Assembly (NCBI GenBank): GCA_034231615.1
Contig: CM067319.1
Location: 4,647,501-4,711,500 of the forward strand
DNA: 64,000 nucleotides
Source: Meghimatium bilineatum
Taxonomy: Eukaryota > Mollusca > Gastropoda > Stylommatophora > Philomycidae
Reading direction: 5' to 3'
Part shown: positions 30,345 to 40,675 of the stretch, one piece after another
Position numbering within the stretch: the first letter of the stretch is position 1
Layout of the letters: the number at the start of each line of letters is the position of its first letter
Position numbers and translations under genes: made by a program
Notes under the pieces: generated by a model
Told to the model about the DNA's origin: nothing
What the model saw: the letters and a program-made list of their open reading frames with translations, nothing else
Databases searched by the model: none

Positions 30345-30965
30345 TAAAAATATGGTTGGTTGGTTGGTTGGTAGGTTGCTGATCCAGCGGTCCATGGGCA
30401 CAATGCAATTAAATGGCATTATATTGTTGGGAAGTCTGTGGATTTTCGGCCCACCCCGGAACAGAGCCAGAGAATAACTATCACACCTCCAGGAAGGTAG
30501 GTTTCAACATATGCACTGCTCTGAGCCACTGCAACCATGATAGGGTTCACTGTGCTCATTCCCCGCCACCAATTGACTACTGGTTATGCCGAACTTCTCT
30601 ATTGCTGCAGGCATGCAACCAAATGTTCAAGTCAAAAGGATTGTCACGTCCTGAGTTACTGTGCCTCTGTGATTGACCTCAGCCATAGGAAAAAACAGTG
30701 CTGTCAGTTTCCTCCTCAGCAGTGCTGCACAGTACATCTCTGGCTCCCTCCCAACCACAGAGGGTGCATACATATATTCACATAATCATGAAACACATTT
30801 CAACAACAAAATAAAAGAATAATTAGCATAATTGTATAGATGACGTGCCATAAAGCTTCTCTAAGAAGATAACCTCAATATAACGGCATGTCATCTACTA
30901 AGGTTTTCTGATGCATGGGTAGTTTGTCTAGTGGGTCATTGGTGAGACCCACAGATGCAACCACG
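30345..30965 (-). mobile_element. Repeat H, inverted copy
   Basis: Reverse complement of the 23.6-kb copy, starting with the (TTGG)n tail at 30356-30371 and ending in the module shared with G (TTGGTGAGACCCACAGATGC, 30941). It carries an extra block absent at 23.6 kb (ACATATGCACTGCTCTGAGC region, about 30450-30520). Confidence 0.7.
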
Positions 30966-31124
30966 TGAGTAAGTAAAACTATGCAGATATATGTATTAAC
31001 ATAGACAATTAAGGTTAAGGTAAGTGTAACATGAATTAAATGCAAGCGTCATAACACACGGTGACAAGTGCTGTTCTGCGTAGTCGGTGGTTGACATAAA
31101 AACTTAGTACGCTTTACCGTTGAG

Positions 31125-31530
31125 AATTCTTGATTCTTGATTAGAAACCGGCCTCACAGCACGTGGGACATTCCCATAATTTCTCCCTCTGTTCCAGCAG
31201 ACATTCGATAGTGTTTCGAGTTTAATGCTGCCGAAACAGACGTCGACCTCAGGGGACGACTCTGGCCATTGCGGCATTTTTTTTTCGTTCGGCCCACCCA
31301 CGCCATGCCCGTAACTCGTTCAAGCACAACGTCGGCCTGTCGGAACATTATGGTAACTGTTAATCGCATGTTACGACTACGGGATTTTATAGATGACATG
31401 CCATGAAGTTTCTTTAAGAAGAAAACCTCAATATAAAGACATGTCATCTACTAAGGTTTTCTGTTGTATGGTTGGTTTGTCTAAAGAGCCATTGATGAGA
31501 CCCACAGATGCAACCGCATGCGCATTCAGA
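31125..31530 (-). mobile_element. Repeat G copy
   Basis: Same order as 6885-7335, from the (TTGATTC)n tail through CCGAAACAGACGTCGAC and CCCACCCACGCCATGCC to the shared G/H module. It lies in the same orientation only 160 bp beyond repeat H. Confidence 0.7.
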
Positions 31531-31849
31531 AACAAACAGGTACACTTTACCGTTCAGAAACAAACAGGTACGTTTTGTCGTTCAGAAATATACAGACTGA
31601 CACGACAAAATATTGTTAACACTGTACAAACCAGGCTAAATCTACGTCTCAACCCTACGTTCTTTATCAAGATAAATTGTACATGTTGAACATCGTCAAT
31701 GACTTGTCGTTGTTCAGTGATGAAATTATGCAGTCTAATACACTTGCGTTATTTGTCCTCGTATCGTTTCTTTTATTTTATTTGTAATATATTTTTCGTG
31801 ATAAATGCTTTATGGTTAAAAGGAAGATTTAATTTGTTGTAGCTGTAAT
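31531..31849. other. Mostly unrecognised
   Basis: A short direct duplication of CAGAAACAAACAGGTAC occurs at 31526-31571; otherwise no feature was seen. Confidence 0.35.
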
Positions 31850-32085
31850 TCGTTGTGTGTATCTTTAATCTGTTGTGTTTATCTTGAATCTATTGTGTGT
31901 ACGTGTAATCTATTGTGTGTATCTTTAATCTGTTGTGTGTACCTGTAATCTATTGTGCGTATGTTTAATATGTTGTGTGTATCTTTCATCTGTTGTGTTT
32001 ACCTGTAACCTGTTGTTTGTATCTTTCATCCGTTGTGTGTATCTGTAATCTGTTTGTGTATCTTTAATCTCTTATGTGTATATGT
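31850..32085. repeat. Imperfect 22-24-bp repeat, about 10 units
   Basis: The unit is GTGTGTATCTTTAATCTGTT plus G, with alternating ATCTTTAATC and CCTGTAATC forms. Confidence 0.8.
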
Positions 32086-32390
32086 TGTGTTCGTCCAGCC
32101 TACAGAGGTTATAAACTTATTATCGCAGTACCCCATCTATGCCAACTGCTTGAGATGGAAATGTCGTTTAGTCCTGCCTACAGAGGTTATAAACTACGAT
32201 TGTTCAGGTAATCTCTAATATCGAGCAATCTCACAGTCATACCTAAGCCAGCACAGTTTCTGAAGTAGCAGATAACCAGGCAGAGAGACGTACCATCAGT
32301 CGTGGTACCATGTAACCCGACTATTGAACATGTCTGCACGACACTATTTTACTTGCTGTGTAGATATGTTAAACTTCCAACTAGAAAAAG
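32085..32390 (+). mobile_element. Repeat N
   Basis: Shared with 36050-36425: GCCTACAGAGGTTATAAAC versus CCAACAGAGGCTGGTAAC, ATGGTATCACGCAACCCGAC versus GTGGTACCATGTAACCCGAC, and GTGTAGATATGTT. An internal 70-bp duplication of the first block lies at 32096-32195. The class is unknown. Confidence 0.5.
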
Positions 32391-32605
32391 AAGAAGACCA
32401 TGGTACCCCGGATGCGTCCATAGACACTTCAAGCTTATATTTAATACATCCTTTAGAGACGCAAGCGTTCCTTTATTACTGAAGAGTTCTTGAATAAAAG
32501 AAGGTAACGCGCCCATTTTTGTGTGTGTAATCTGAACATTTTTGCGAGAAATCTGTTGACGTGGTTGTAAATAATCAATCGTTAAGAATGGGATTGGGAG
32601 GAATG

Positions 32606-32646
32606 TGGGGGGGGGGTGGGGGTGGGGGGTGGGGGGGGTGGGGGTA
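32606..32646 (+). repeat. G-rich tract
   Basis: Runs of 4-10 guanines separated by single T residues, with clear G-quadruplex potential. The exact length is likely to be uncertain in the assembly. Confidence 0.9.
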
Positions 32647-32859
32647 CTAACCCAACTTTTGGTTAAATTCCTAGTGTACCGAGTCATTTTCTGATTTCTT
32701 AACTAAAGGGGGAGGGGATTAACACCCCACCCTCCCATAACTTCTGGCATGGTTTCCTTTAGCAAGTGACTGTTCCTGTTCTGTGGTGGTTGATAACTTT
32801 TCTTGTGATTCAATTCAGTAACTACCAGATTACCAGATGACTGAACGGGACTTACTTAT

Positions 32860-33165
32860 GTCGCCCGTGTGTTTATGGAGCCCAAAAGTGGAACAAGTAG
32901 TAGCAAAACTGTTTACCTTCCACGCATTTCGCAAGAGGCAACTACGTATGTTGTAGGGTGAAATTGGCTGTCCCACACCCTATAGTTAAAATAGCAATCA
33001 GAAGTCATGCTGAAGTCGGATGTATCAGACAGAAAGTAGTAACTATTACAGTCTAGCTGTTAACCATAACACAACGTATTTCGCTCTCCTGACTACATTC
33101 TGGTAATCTGCAGGAGTTTCTGAGCATGCACGCTGAAAAAGAAGACTCTATGTGATAAATCCATC
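32860..33165 (+). mobile_element. S1 SINE-like repeat, long copy
   Basis: It starts about CGTGTGTTTATGGAGCCCAA, then TTCGCAAGAGGCAACTACG, TGAAATTGGCTGTCCCACAC, CATGCTGAAGTCGGATG, CACAACGTATTTCGCTCTCC and CTGCAGGAGTTT. It gives, with 37040-37345, the full S1 extent of about 300 bp. Confidence 0.7.
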
Positions 33166-33565
33166 ATTACAAAAGTAACTATCCCCATCGCATTCCCTAA
33201 CCCTAATCGAATATTTTCCAACTGTAGACACTCGATCCTTTAACCTTCATGTTCGTGCTTAATTGTACAATCAAATCGCTTTAGCGTCGGATGTCCTCTC
33301 CCTAAGGTGCCTTGTCAATTACAGGCAATAATTCTGCAGACAAAGATCCCTTTCTGCTCCACTCAGGAACAGATATTACATTTGGGAGAGACAAACAGCA
33401 AACAGAATTTCAAACATTCATCCACCAATAATTGTGCACCATTTTTTCCGTAACAAAAACAAGAAACATCCATTGTTGTGCTTTGAAGATTTTGCTATCA
33501 TGTGTGTTGTTTCGTGGAACTGTCGTGTCTGTGATATGTTTCTCTATTGTTATCTTCTGTATTCA
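33166..33565. other. Nothing recognised
   Basis: No coding or repeat identity was seen. A CCCTAACCCTAA string at 33195 is isolated and not telomeric. Confidence 0.4.
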
Positions 33566-33568
33566 TTG

Positions 33569-33569
<1 letters not shown>

Positions 33570-33608
<39 letters not shown>

Positions 33609-33625
33609 CTCACACACACACACAT
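33570..33625. repeat. (CT)n(CA)n microsatellite
   Basis: About 16 CT units, a short TCTATC part and 7 CA units. Confidence 0.95.
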
Positions 33626-33799
33626 TCGCTTTACTTAAATTCTAATCTTTAGTTTTTCAATACTATCCTGATAAAGTTTCTACTTCGTGTTTCTATTGTT
33701 ATATGTTTGTTCTACTTGTATTTATATTGTTCTGTTTGCTCTTTATCTTGTTAGAACTAATTGTGTATATTGTTCTACATTTCTTAATTCATATCTATA

Positions 33800-34000
33800 T
33801 TGTTCCCATAGAAGTCGGATGTGTTGGGTCACTATCGCAATTCATAAGGTGATACAACGAATTTCCATTCCATTCTCTGGACTACATCCTGCTAGAAATC
33901 TAGTAGGACCATTGTCCTGCTACAAGAGAGAACCAACGTGAATTTGAGAAATCTTGTTTGACCATTGTCCTGTTATAAGAGAGATCCAACGGGAGTTTCT
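33800..34000 (+). mobile_element. S1 SINE-like repeat, left part (interrupted)
   Basis: It runs from AAGTCGGATGTGTTGGGTC through CTACATCCTGCTAGAAATCT and the palindromic insert (TAGGACCATTGTCCTGCTA), duplicated once at 33955-33985, to CGGGAGTTT. The expected GAGAATGAACGC...GAAGAAG tail appears only at 34624-34665, beyond repeat I. Confidence 0.75.
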
Positions 34001-34624
34001 TCTTCTTCAGCGTTCGATCTCAAATAACCACAACGAATATTTCGTGTGATTTCCGCCGTGAACGTGAAGTACGTTGTGCTGCTAGTTCCACAGTAAAACT
34101 GTGATTATTTGCACCCCGGTTGGCCACTTGTGGTCAGTACGTCCGAGGTCCAGCACATCCGTTGTCGTCATTCCTTTATTTCGGGTTTGGTCTCTATCCC
34201 GTGACAGCCTATCTATCTGTCGCCGGGCACGCTGGTGTGTAGTGCCTCTTCGCCAAGACGCTTGTCGAGCGCGTCTATCTGGTACGAGGTGTTCCACCAT
34301 CTATGACCTCATCTCGTGCATTTGGACAAACTGTGCCTGTGCCCATCAGGTACTGAACCGTTTCTCATCCGCGAGCCTGGTTCAGCATGAGGAAGAACTC
34401 GCCAGAAGAGTTGTACCCTGGCTCATTCGCCCTCCTACCCGAGGCGTCGTTCACAGACATCGTGAACCCCTCGTCCAAGTTCGAGTTTCACACTACGCGT
34501 TTGAGAGCAAGGCGTTCTCGAGCTGAGCGACCTTGTCCCAATAGCGCCTGAGCCCATCAGGTACTGAACCCTGTCTCTCTGCAAGTGTGTTTCCGGTATA
34601 GGAAGCTTGACAGTAGAGTTGAGC
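34001..34624 (+). mobile_element. Repeat I, inserted into S1
   Basis: About 620 bp shared with 25520-26100. It is flanked by CGGGAGTTT on the left (33989-33997 region) and right (34625-34635 region), within an S1 SINE whose sequence resumes after it. The element begins with CTTCTTCTTCAGCGTTCG, itself similar to an antisense S1 tail. No terminal inverted repeats and no recognised frame. Confidence 0.65.
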
Positions 34625-34665
34625 GGCGGGAGTTTGAGAATGAACGCTGATGAAAAAGAAGATAT
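34625..34665 (+). mobile_element. S1 SINE-like repeat, right part
   Basis: CGGGAGTTTGAGAATGAACG and CTGATGAAAAAGAAG complete the S1 copy begun at 33800. Confidence 0.65.
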
Positions 34666-35105
34666 TGTTCTATGTTCTTCTATATCTTGTTTTACTGGTT
34701 ATTTGTCTTGTTCTATTTTGTACATACCTTGCTCTATTTCTTGTTTGTAATGTTCTACTTATTGTTATCATGTTCTAGTTTTCTTGTTCCCCTTCTACTG
34801 AGAACAGTTGTTAAACACCTAGTACAATATTGATTGTGTATAAGGACAGTTGTCCGATAGTTACATGAAGTCAATTATGTAGCGCAAACTTCCTTTCATG
34901 TTTCCTGTCTCGTGGGTCAGCATCTTCCGACATCGACGGTGGGGAAGTATCTTAAGAAACCTACATGGAAGCTGGTTCACATGGGACTTTCTGTAGAGTA
35001 GATTTTGTGTGTGCAATACGACAAACATTTCACAACGGCATACATTTTCTGACAGCGTCGCCATCTTTGTATAACCGGAAGTCCGATAATTGTTCTACAT
35101 CTTGT
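34666..35105. other. Nothing recognised
   Basis: The open frames on both strands near 34861-35064 have no conserved blocks. Confidence 0.35.
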
Positions 35106-35109
35106 TCTG

Positions 35110-35290
35110 CTTCATGTTTTTCTTGTTATATGTATGTATATGTTTTTCTTGTTATATGTATGTATATGTTTTTCTTGTTATATGTATGTATATGTTTTTC
35201 TTGTTATATGTATGTATATGTTTTTCTTGTTATATGTATGTATATGTTTTTCTTGTTATATGTATGTATATGTTTTTCCTATTTCTCGTT
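35110..35290. repeat. 26-bp minisatellite, 6-7 units
   Basis: The unit is TTTTTCTTGTTATATGTATG followed by TATATG. All three plus frames stay open through it. Confidence 0.95.
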
Positions 35291-35499
35291 TATGTTTGTT
35301 CTATGTATGTCCTATATTTGTTTTATATTTCTTATTTATGTTTTATTATGTGTGTTCTATATTTGATACTTTAACATATGCATGTTATTCGTTGTTTTTT
35401 CTTCTAGTACTCTTTCTAGTTCTCATGTGAACTAATCAAGCTCTTTCATAATCAGGGTGTCTGTACATCCTGGGGTATATAGGCCCCGAACACATATCT

Positions 35500-35800
35500 T
35501 CTATGTCTCTTTAAGCCCTGGACAAATATATTATATTTCTCTCTAGGCCCCGACAAATATCTCCTATTTATCTCTCTATGCCCCGGACAAATACCTTTTA
35601 TTTCTCTCTAGACCCGAACAAATATCATCTGTCTCTGTAGGCCCCGGACAAATGTCTTATATTTCTCACATTAGACCCGGGTACATATCATCTATTCCTC
35701 TCTCTAGACCCCGGACAAATATCGTTTATTTCTTTCTCTACACCCCGGACAAATATAATATATTCCTCTCTCTAGGCCCCGGACAAATATCTCTATCCTG
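35500..35800. repeat. Imperfect 36-44-bp repeat, about 8 units
   Basis: Units contain GGCCCCGGACAAATATCT and TATTTCTCTCTCTA with frequent indels, an older array. Confidence 0.85.
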
Positions 35801-36007
35801 ATTATGTTTTCAATCTCAAACATTCTATTTCTTCTGGAAACATTTTCCTATGCTCACAAGTCTATACGGGAAGGAGAATCACCTTCATAAAAATTAGTTG
35901 ACAGCAAGAAGATCGCAGAGTTGTTGTACGTACAGATTTTTTTCTAAACATTTCAAAGACATGACAGACTGAAGAGAATACGTCATTGATATTTTCTCTT
36001 ACATTGG

Positions 36008-36046
36008 CTTATTCTTCTTCGTTCATTCTCAAACTCCCGTTTAGTA
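36008..36046 (-). mobile_element. S1 tail fragment
   Basis: TTCTTCTTCGTTCATTCTC and AAACTCCCG are an antisense S1 3' end, then repeat N begins. Confidence 0.55.
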
Positions 36047-36049
36047 ACC

Positions 36050-36425
36050 GGATTTTGTTCAGATAACCAGTATCCAGGCCAACTCATTGAAGTGAAGATG
36101 AGGTTTAGTCCATCCAACAGAGGCTGGTAACTAAAATTGATCGTGCCTTTGCCTACATTCAGCAGCACCACAATACTGCTCATGTTCATTTAATTTTCAA
36201 AATTGTGCTGAAGTCGGAGACAACAGGTCAAGAAACTCACCAGACTATGGTATCACGCAACCCGACTAGATAATATGTCTTCACAGAAAAATCACATGTT
36301 GTGTTGACATGTTAAACTGTGAACAGGAATCCCATGTTGTGTTGACATGTTGAACTGTGAACGAGAATCACGTGTTGTGTAGGCATGTTGAACGAGAATC
36401 ACATGCTGTGTAGATATGTTGAAAT
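36050..36425 (+). mobile_element. Repeat N with a 38-bp internal array
   Basis: Lines up with 32085-32390. Its last part (CACATGTTGTGTTGACATGT followed by TGAACTGTGAACGAGAAT) is repeated about four times at 36285-36425 where the other copy has it once. Confidence 0.55.
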
Positions 36426-36650
36426 TTGAACAATTCTTATACTAGTTACGGGCATGGCGTGGGTGGGCGGAACAACAAAGAAACCTGTCGCAAGGGCTAG
36501 TGTTGTGCCCTGATGTCGACGTCTGTTTCGGCAACATTGGACTCGAAACACCATCGAGTCGGATGTCTGCTGGATCAGCGGCCGGAGCACTTATGGGAAT
36601 GCCCCGTGTTCTCTGAGGCCAGTTTCTAATCAAGAATCAAGAATAAAAAG
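36425..36650 (+). mobile_element. Repeat G, inverted partial copy
   Basis: GGGCATGGCGTGGGTGGGC, GATGTCGACGTCTGTTTCGG and GCACTTATGGGAATGCCCCG lead into TAATCAAGAATCAAGAAT. The frame QRPEHLWECPVFSEASF stops exactly at the tail. Confidence 0.7.
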
Positions 36651-37039
36651 ACTGCGAAAAAAGAAAAATATGTCCAGAAAACGGAAGTGTCTTTCACATA
36701 ATTTACATATCGGGTTGCCGTGATCGGGTTGCCGTAACCGAGGTGACGTCCCTGCATTTTTTGGCCTGCCACATCTGACTTCCTCATGTATTGAGTATCT
36801 TTGCCGTACATGCTTACATGATTAGGCAGCCAACTATACCCCCCCCCCAATCTCTAATGTATATGTGTAATATAAAATTGCATAAATTTGTATGACCACT
36901 CTATATCCTATATGCTGTCAACAATTAGAGGGATGGAGAGGTCATTGAAAAGTAGAACAATTGTTGACAATTGGGGAGTCGGGATTGGCAGGAGATTTGA
37001 CAAATCTTGATGTCAAAAACACTGTTTTTATATACCAAT

Positions 37040-37345
37040 TAAATAGTTTGAATCGTCTGTGTGCTGATGGAGCCCACATAGGGAAGCAGAGAATAACAAC
37101 ACTGTTTTCTTTCCAAGCATGTCATAAGAGGCGACTAAGGTTGTTATGTGATTGAATTGGCTATCCTATTCCATATAGGGATAAAGTGACCCAAAGCCAT
37201 GCGGAAGTCGGATGTGTCAGGCCGAAAAGCGCAGATATCGCAGCAATGTTGTAAACCATGACACAACGCGCTTCGTTCTCCGGACTACATCCTGGTGATC
37301 TGCAGGAGTTTGAGACAGAATGCAGAAGAAAAATAAGATGACATA
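37040..37345 (+). mobile_element. S1 SINE-like repeat, full copy
   Basis: GTGTGCTGATGGAGCCCACA, CATAAGAGGCGACTAAGG, GCGGAAGTCGGATGTGTCAG, CTCCGGACTACATCCTGG, ATCTGCAGGAGTTTGAGA and a GAAGAAAAATAA tail. It belongs to the no-insert subfamily. Confidence 0.75.
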
Positions 37346-37349
37346 TTTG

Positions 37350-38365
37350 AAACAGAAACGTTGATTGAAATATTTTGTTTTCCTACTTATTCTGTTACTA
37401 AAATGTTAGGAATGTGAGTAACATTTTTGGGAATTCAGTGGGACGAGGGTTGGGGTTTATAATTATTTATACCATTTTACTGGGGGGGGGGGGGGGTGTA
37501 AAAACTGTCAAAACATAATTGGCCCATTTTTGGACACCTCTTACAAGTTTCTCTGGGTTAGGCATTGTTCAACAGCCCCTACAAGTATCTCTGGGTTTTG
37601 AATTGTTCGACTGTCCCTAAGAATATCTCTGGTAATGCGTTGTTTGACAGCGCCTACAAGTATATATGGATTAGGAATTGTCCTCAATAAAAATATGGAA
37701 AATACTGTGAATATTTTCACGAAATATTGCCTCCCTCTTCTCACCCCCCCCCCCCCCCGATAATAAGATCCTACAAATGTATATAAAATATGATTTTCCA
37801 TCTACGCAAAAATATATCAGTTTTTTTAAATGACTCTTGTGTTTTCCCCAAGAATTTAAAATGAATTCTGTGTTTTTCCCGAGATTTTTAAAATTTAATC
37901 ACTGACAAAGAACTTGGATTACTGAAGTATCACAATTCAGTTCCGACCTAGTCTTCGTGCAATTTTCCCAACTATTGTTGACTTGTGGTGTTTTAACGAG
38001 ATGTTTCATTCTTTTGGTGAAATAATCTCAAATTTGTCTTTCCCGAGTGCGTGTTAACACACAAAAAACTAAAATTAATGACATTTTCAAAATTACTTCT
38101 GTTTGAGCAGCTGAAAGGACAATTTTTGAATGTTGTGGTCAGCATTATATTTTTGTTTTTGTTTTTTTGTTTTTTGTAATTAACATTATTTTCTGAGTGA
38201 ATCCACGAATCTCTAGATAGAATGATGTCTTACAGGATGTGTGCCGTCACGTCAATAGTTAGTTGTAAACGCAAAAAATGTTCTGAGTTGCCTTTACTGT
38301 ATATACATTTTCTAGTTTTGTTGGTGAAAACTGTCTACACGATGAGTGACAAGTCAAGTTTACAC
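37350..38365. other. Unrecognised, with homopolymer runs
   Basis: A G run at 37481-37497 and a C run at 37746-37759 bracket three imperfect units of CTACAAGTATCTCTGGGTTA at 37540-37680. The rest is AT-rich and unmarked. Confidence 0.45.
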
Positions 38366-38449
38366 AAATGATGTAATATGTCAAGTTTACACCTACAAGA
38401 TGATGTAACACGTCAAGTTTATTCAAATGCGTCATAAAAACTTACAGAA

Positions 38450-38615
38450 AATCCAAAGTAATGTCAGTTTTATTTAGCTCTGTCATGTCAACGTGTACAG
38501 TGTCATTATTTAGCTCTGTCATGTCAACGTGTACAGTCATTATTTAGCTCTGTCATGTCAACGTGTACAGAGTCATTATTTAGCTCTGTCATGTCAACGA
38601 ATACAGTGTCATTAT
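38450..38615. repeat. 35-38-bp repeat, 4-5 units
   Basis: The unit is TTTAGCTCTGTCATGTCAAC followed by GTGTACAGTGTCATTA; preceded at 38340-38430 by a looser CAAGTTTACAC repeat and followed by (TG)n at 38645-38690. Confidence 0.85.
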
Positions 38616-38854
38616 TACACGTCATTGAGAAAGCGTGGATTCTCGTGTGTGTGTGTGTGTATGCGTGTGTGTTGCGTGTGTGTGTGTGTTTCTATATTCG
38701 CTGATTGGATTTCAGTTTTACTGCATTCACAGACTATTAGCGTAGTTCTTAAAGTAGTGATTATCAACCTCGGGCAGCAGACAAAGTCCACACAGCCGCG
38801 ACATCCATTTCTTGAGTTGTAAAATTATGTATGAGTGGATAGAATTTACTGGGA

Positions 38855-39125
38855 CCAGACCTTGACCTTATAATTGTTTTACCTGTCTTAGAAAGAATTA
38901 ATATTTTACCTGGCCGTATAAAAATAATTGTTTTGTCTGGTCGTAAAAAAATAATTGATTTACCTGATCTAATAAAATAATTCATTTACCTGGGCTAATA
39001 AAATAATTATTTTACCTGGTCTTATAAAAATAATTTTTTCGTCTGGTATTTAAAAAATAATTGATTTACCTGGTCTAATAAAATAATTGATTTACCTGGT
39101 CTTATAGAATAATCGCTATTTCTGG
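38855..39125. repeat. 24-29-bp imperfect repeat, about 10 units
   Basis: The unit is TTTACCTGGTCTAATAAAAT plus AATTGA, with many indels. Confidence 0.85.
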
Positions 39126-39194
39126 TCGCGACCTCAAAATGGTTAAGAAAAACTGGCGTACAAGACCCAATAACAACATTTGGATATTTGAAAA

Positions 39195-39365
39195 TATGTG
39201 TTCCACCGAAGAGGAATCTGTCGGGCTATTAACGCAAATAAAACGGCGATACAACGCCTTTTGAATCTTTCGACTGCATCTTGCTGGAAATTTAATAGGA
39301 CCATGGTCCTGCTACAAATGAGATCCAGTGGGAGTTTGAGATTTGACGCTGCAGAAGACGAGAAA
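39195..39365 (+). mobile_element. S1 SINE-like repeat, insert subfamily
   Basis: It contains TTTCGACTGCATCTTGCTGG, the palindromic insert (AGGACCATGGTCCTGCTAC) and GTGGGAGTTTGAGATTTGAC. Confidence 0.7.
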
Positions 39366-39524
39366 ATCGATTGACTTACCTCAGGATTTCTCCGTGTATT
39401 TTTATACCAGCGTTGTTAGCATAGCCTACCCCTCAGATTTGCTGATGTTCATAATTATTGTTTATTTTTGGATATGAGTATCTAGTCCACATTTCCTACT
39501 TCATGTGTCTAATATTTGTTAACT

Positions 39525-39845
39525 TGTAAATTAGTTGGTTGGTTAGTTAGTTCTATTATAATATGTGTTAACTTGTGAATTGGTTGGTCGGTTAGTTAGT
39601 TCTATTCTAATATTTGTTAACTTGTGAATTGGTTGGTCGGTTAGTTAGTTCTATTCTAATATTTGTTAACTTGTGAATTGGTTGATTGGTTAGTTAGTTA
39701 GTTCTATTCTAATATTTAACTTGTGAATTGGTTGGTCGATTAGTTAGTTCTATACTAATATTTGTTAACTTGTGAATTGGTTGGTTAGTTAGTTAGTTCT
39801 ATTCTAATATTTGTTAACTTGTGAATTGGTTGGATAGTTCGTTCT
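39525..39845. repeat. 48-50-bp minisatellite, about 7 units
   Basis: The unit is AATATTTGTTAACTTGTGAA plus TTGGTTGGTCGGTTAGTTAGTTCTATTCT, given here in two parts. Confidence 0.9.
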
Positions 39846-40375
39846 ATTTGGACAAAAGATGGCACATAGGACAGTAGTATTTTTCCCCATCTTGAACTCC
39901 TTGTTGCAAGTTATTGTAGTTTTTGTGCATTTCTTAGTCCAATATTAAGTTTTATCTTGTAATTATTTTGTGTAGAGTTTCTTATGGGTAATCTGCTTTA
40001 TTTTCTAGTTCCATAGCCTTTCACATGATATTTTGTTTAGGAAGTTTGTTTTCATTCATTCTAAGTACATAGTCCGATGTAATTCCAACGTTATTGTAAA
40101 ACGTGACACACATTCTTATTTTGTTTCTTCCTTCAGTGCATCGCATGTTTCTTTCCTCAGTGTTTCTTCCAGCAGTGTTTCTTTCCTCGGTATTTCTTCC
40201 CTCAGTGCATCGCTTGTTTCTTCCTTTAGTGTTTCTTCCCTCAGTGCATCACCTGTTTTAAAATCTGTCCATTCTATATTCAAATATTCTTCTTAGGGAC
40301 TTGTTTTCAAATGTGATTAATTTAGTGTCTATTTTTGCTTGTGAGTATTTCCAAATTTCGCAGCCGTATGCCAAT
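39846..40375 (-). mobile_element. L2b LINE C-terminus, decayed
   Basis: The minus strand begins PVLAYGCEIWKYSQAKIDTK and LITFENKSLRRIFEYRMDRF, later YVLRMNENKLPKQ, and ends DGEKYYCPMCHLLSK with a stop. The C-P-M-C ending matches the LINE at 27.0 kb. The coding run is interrupted at 40130-40255 by a CAGTGTTTCTTCC-type short repeat. Its 5' end at 40370 is the first unit of the next minisatellite. Confidence 0.7.
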
Positions 40376-40628
40376 ACAGGTAGTTTGTCAATACAGGTAT
40401 TATGTCAATACAGGTATTATGTCAATACAGGTAGTTTGTCAATACAGGTATTATGTCAATACAGGTAGTTTGTCAATACAGGTATTATGTCAATACAGGT
40501 ATTATGTCAATACAGGTAGTTTGTCAATACAGGTATTATGTCAATACAGGTAGTTTGTCAATACAGGTAGTATGTCAATACAGGTAGTATGACAATACAG
40601 GTAGTATGTCAATACAGGTAGTATGCCA
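40365..40628. repeat. 17-bp minisatellite grown from a LINE edge
   Basis: The unit is TGTCAATACAGGTATTA or ...GTAGTT; about 15 copies. The first unit (GCCAATACAGG) is codons P-V-L-A of the adjoining L2b LINE (minus strand). Confidence 0.85.
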
Positions 40629-40675
40629 ATGCTATTGGTCCGTGGAAGTCGACAATGACCATTCAGCTCAACTGG

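Noticed and set aside
33190..33215. Interstitial telomeric repeat
   Set aside because: Only one CCCTAACCCTAA string; no array.
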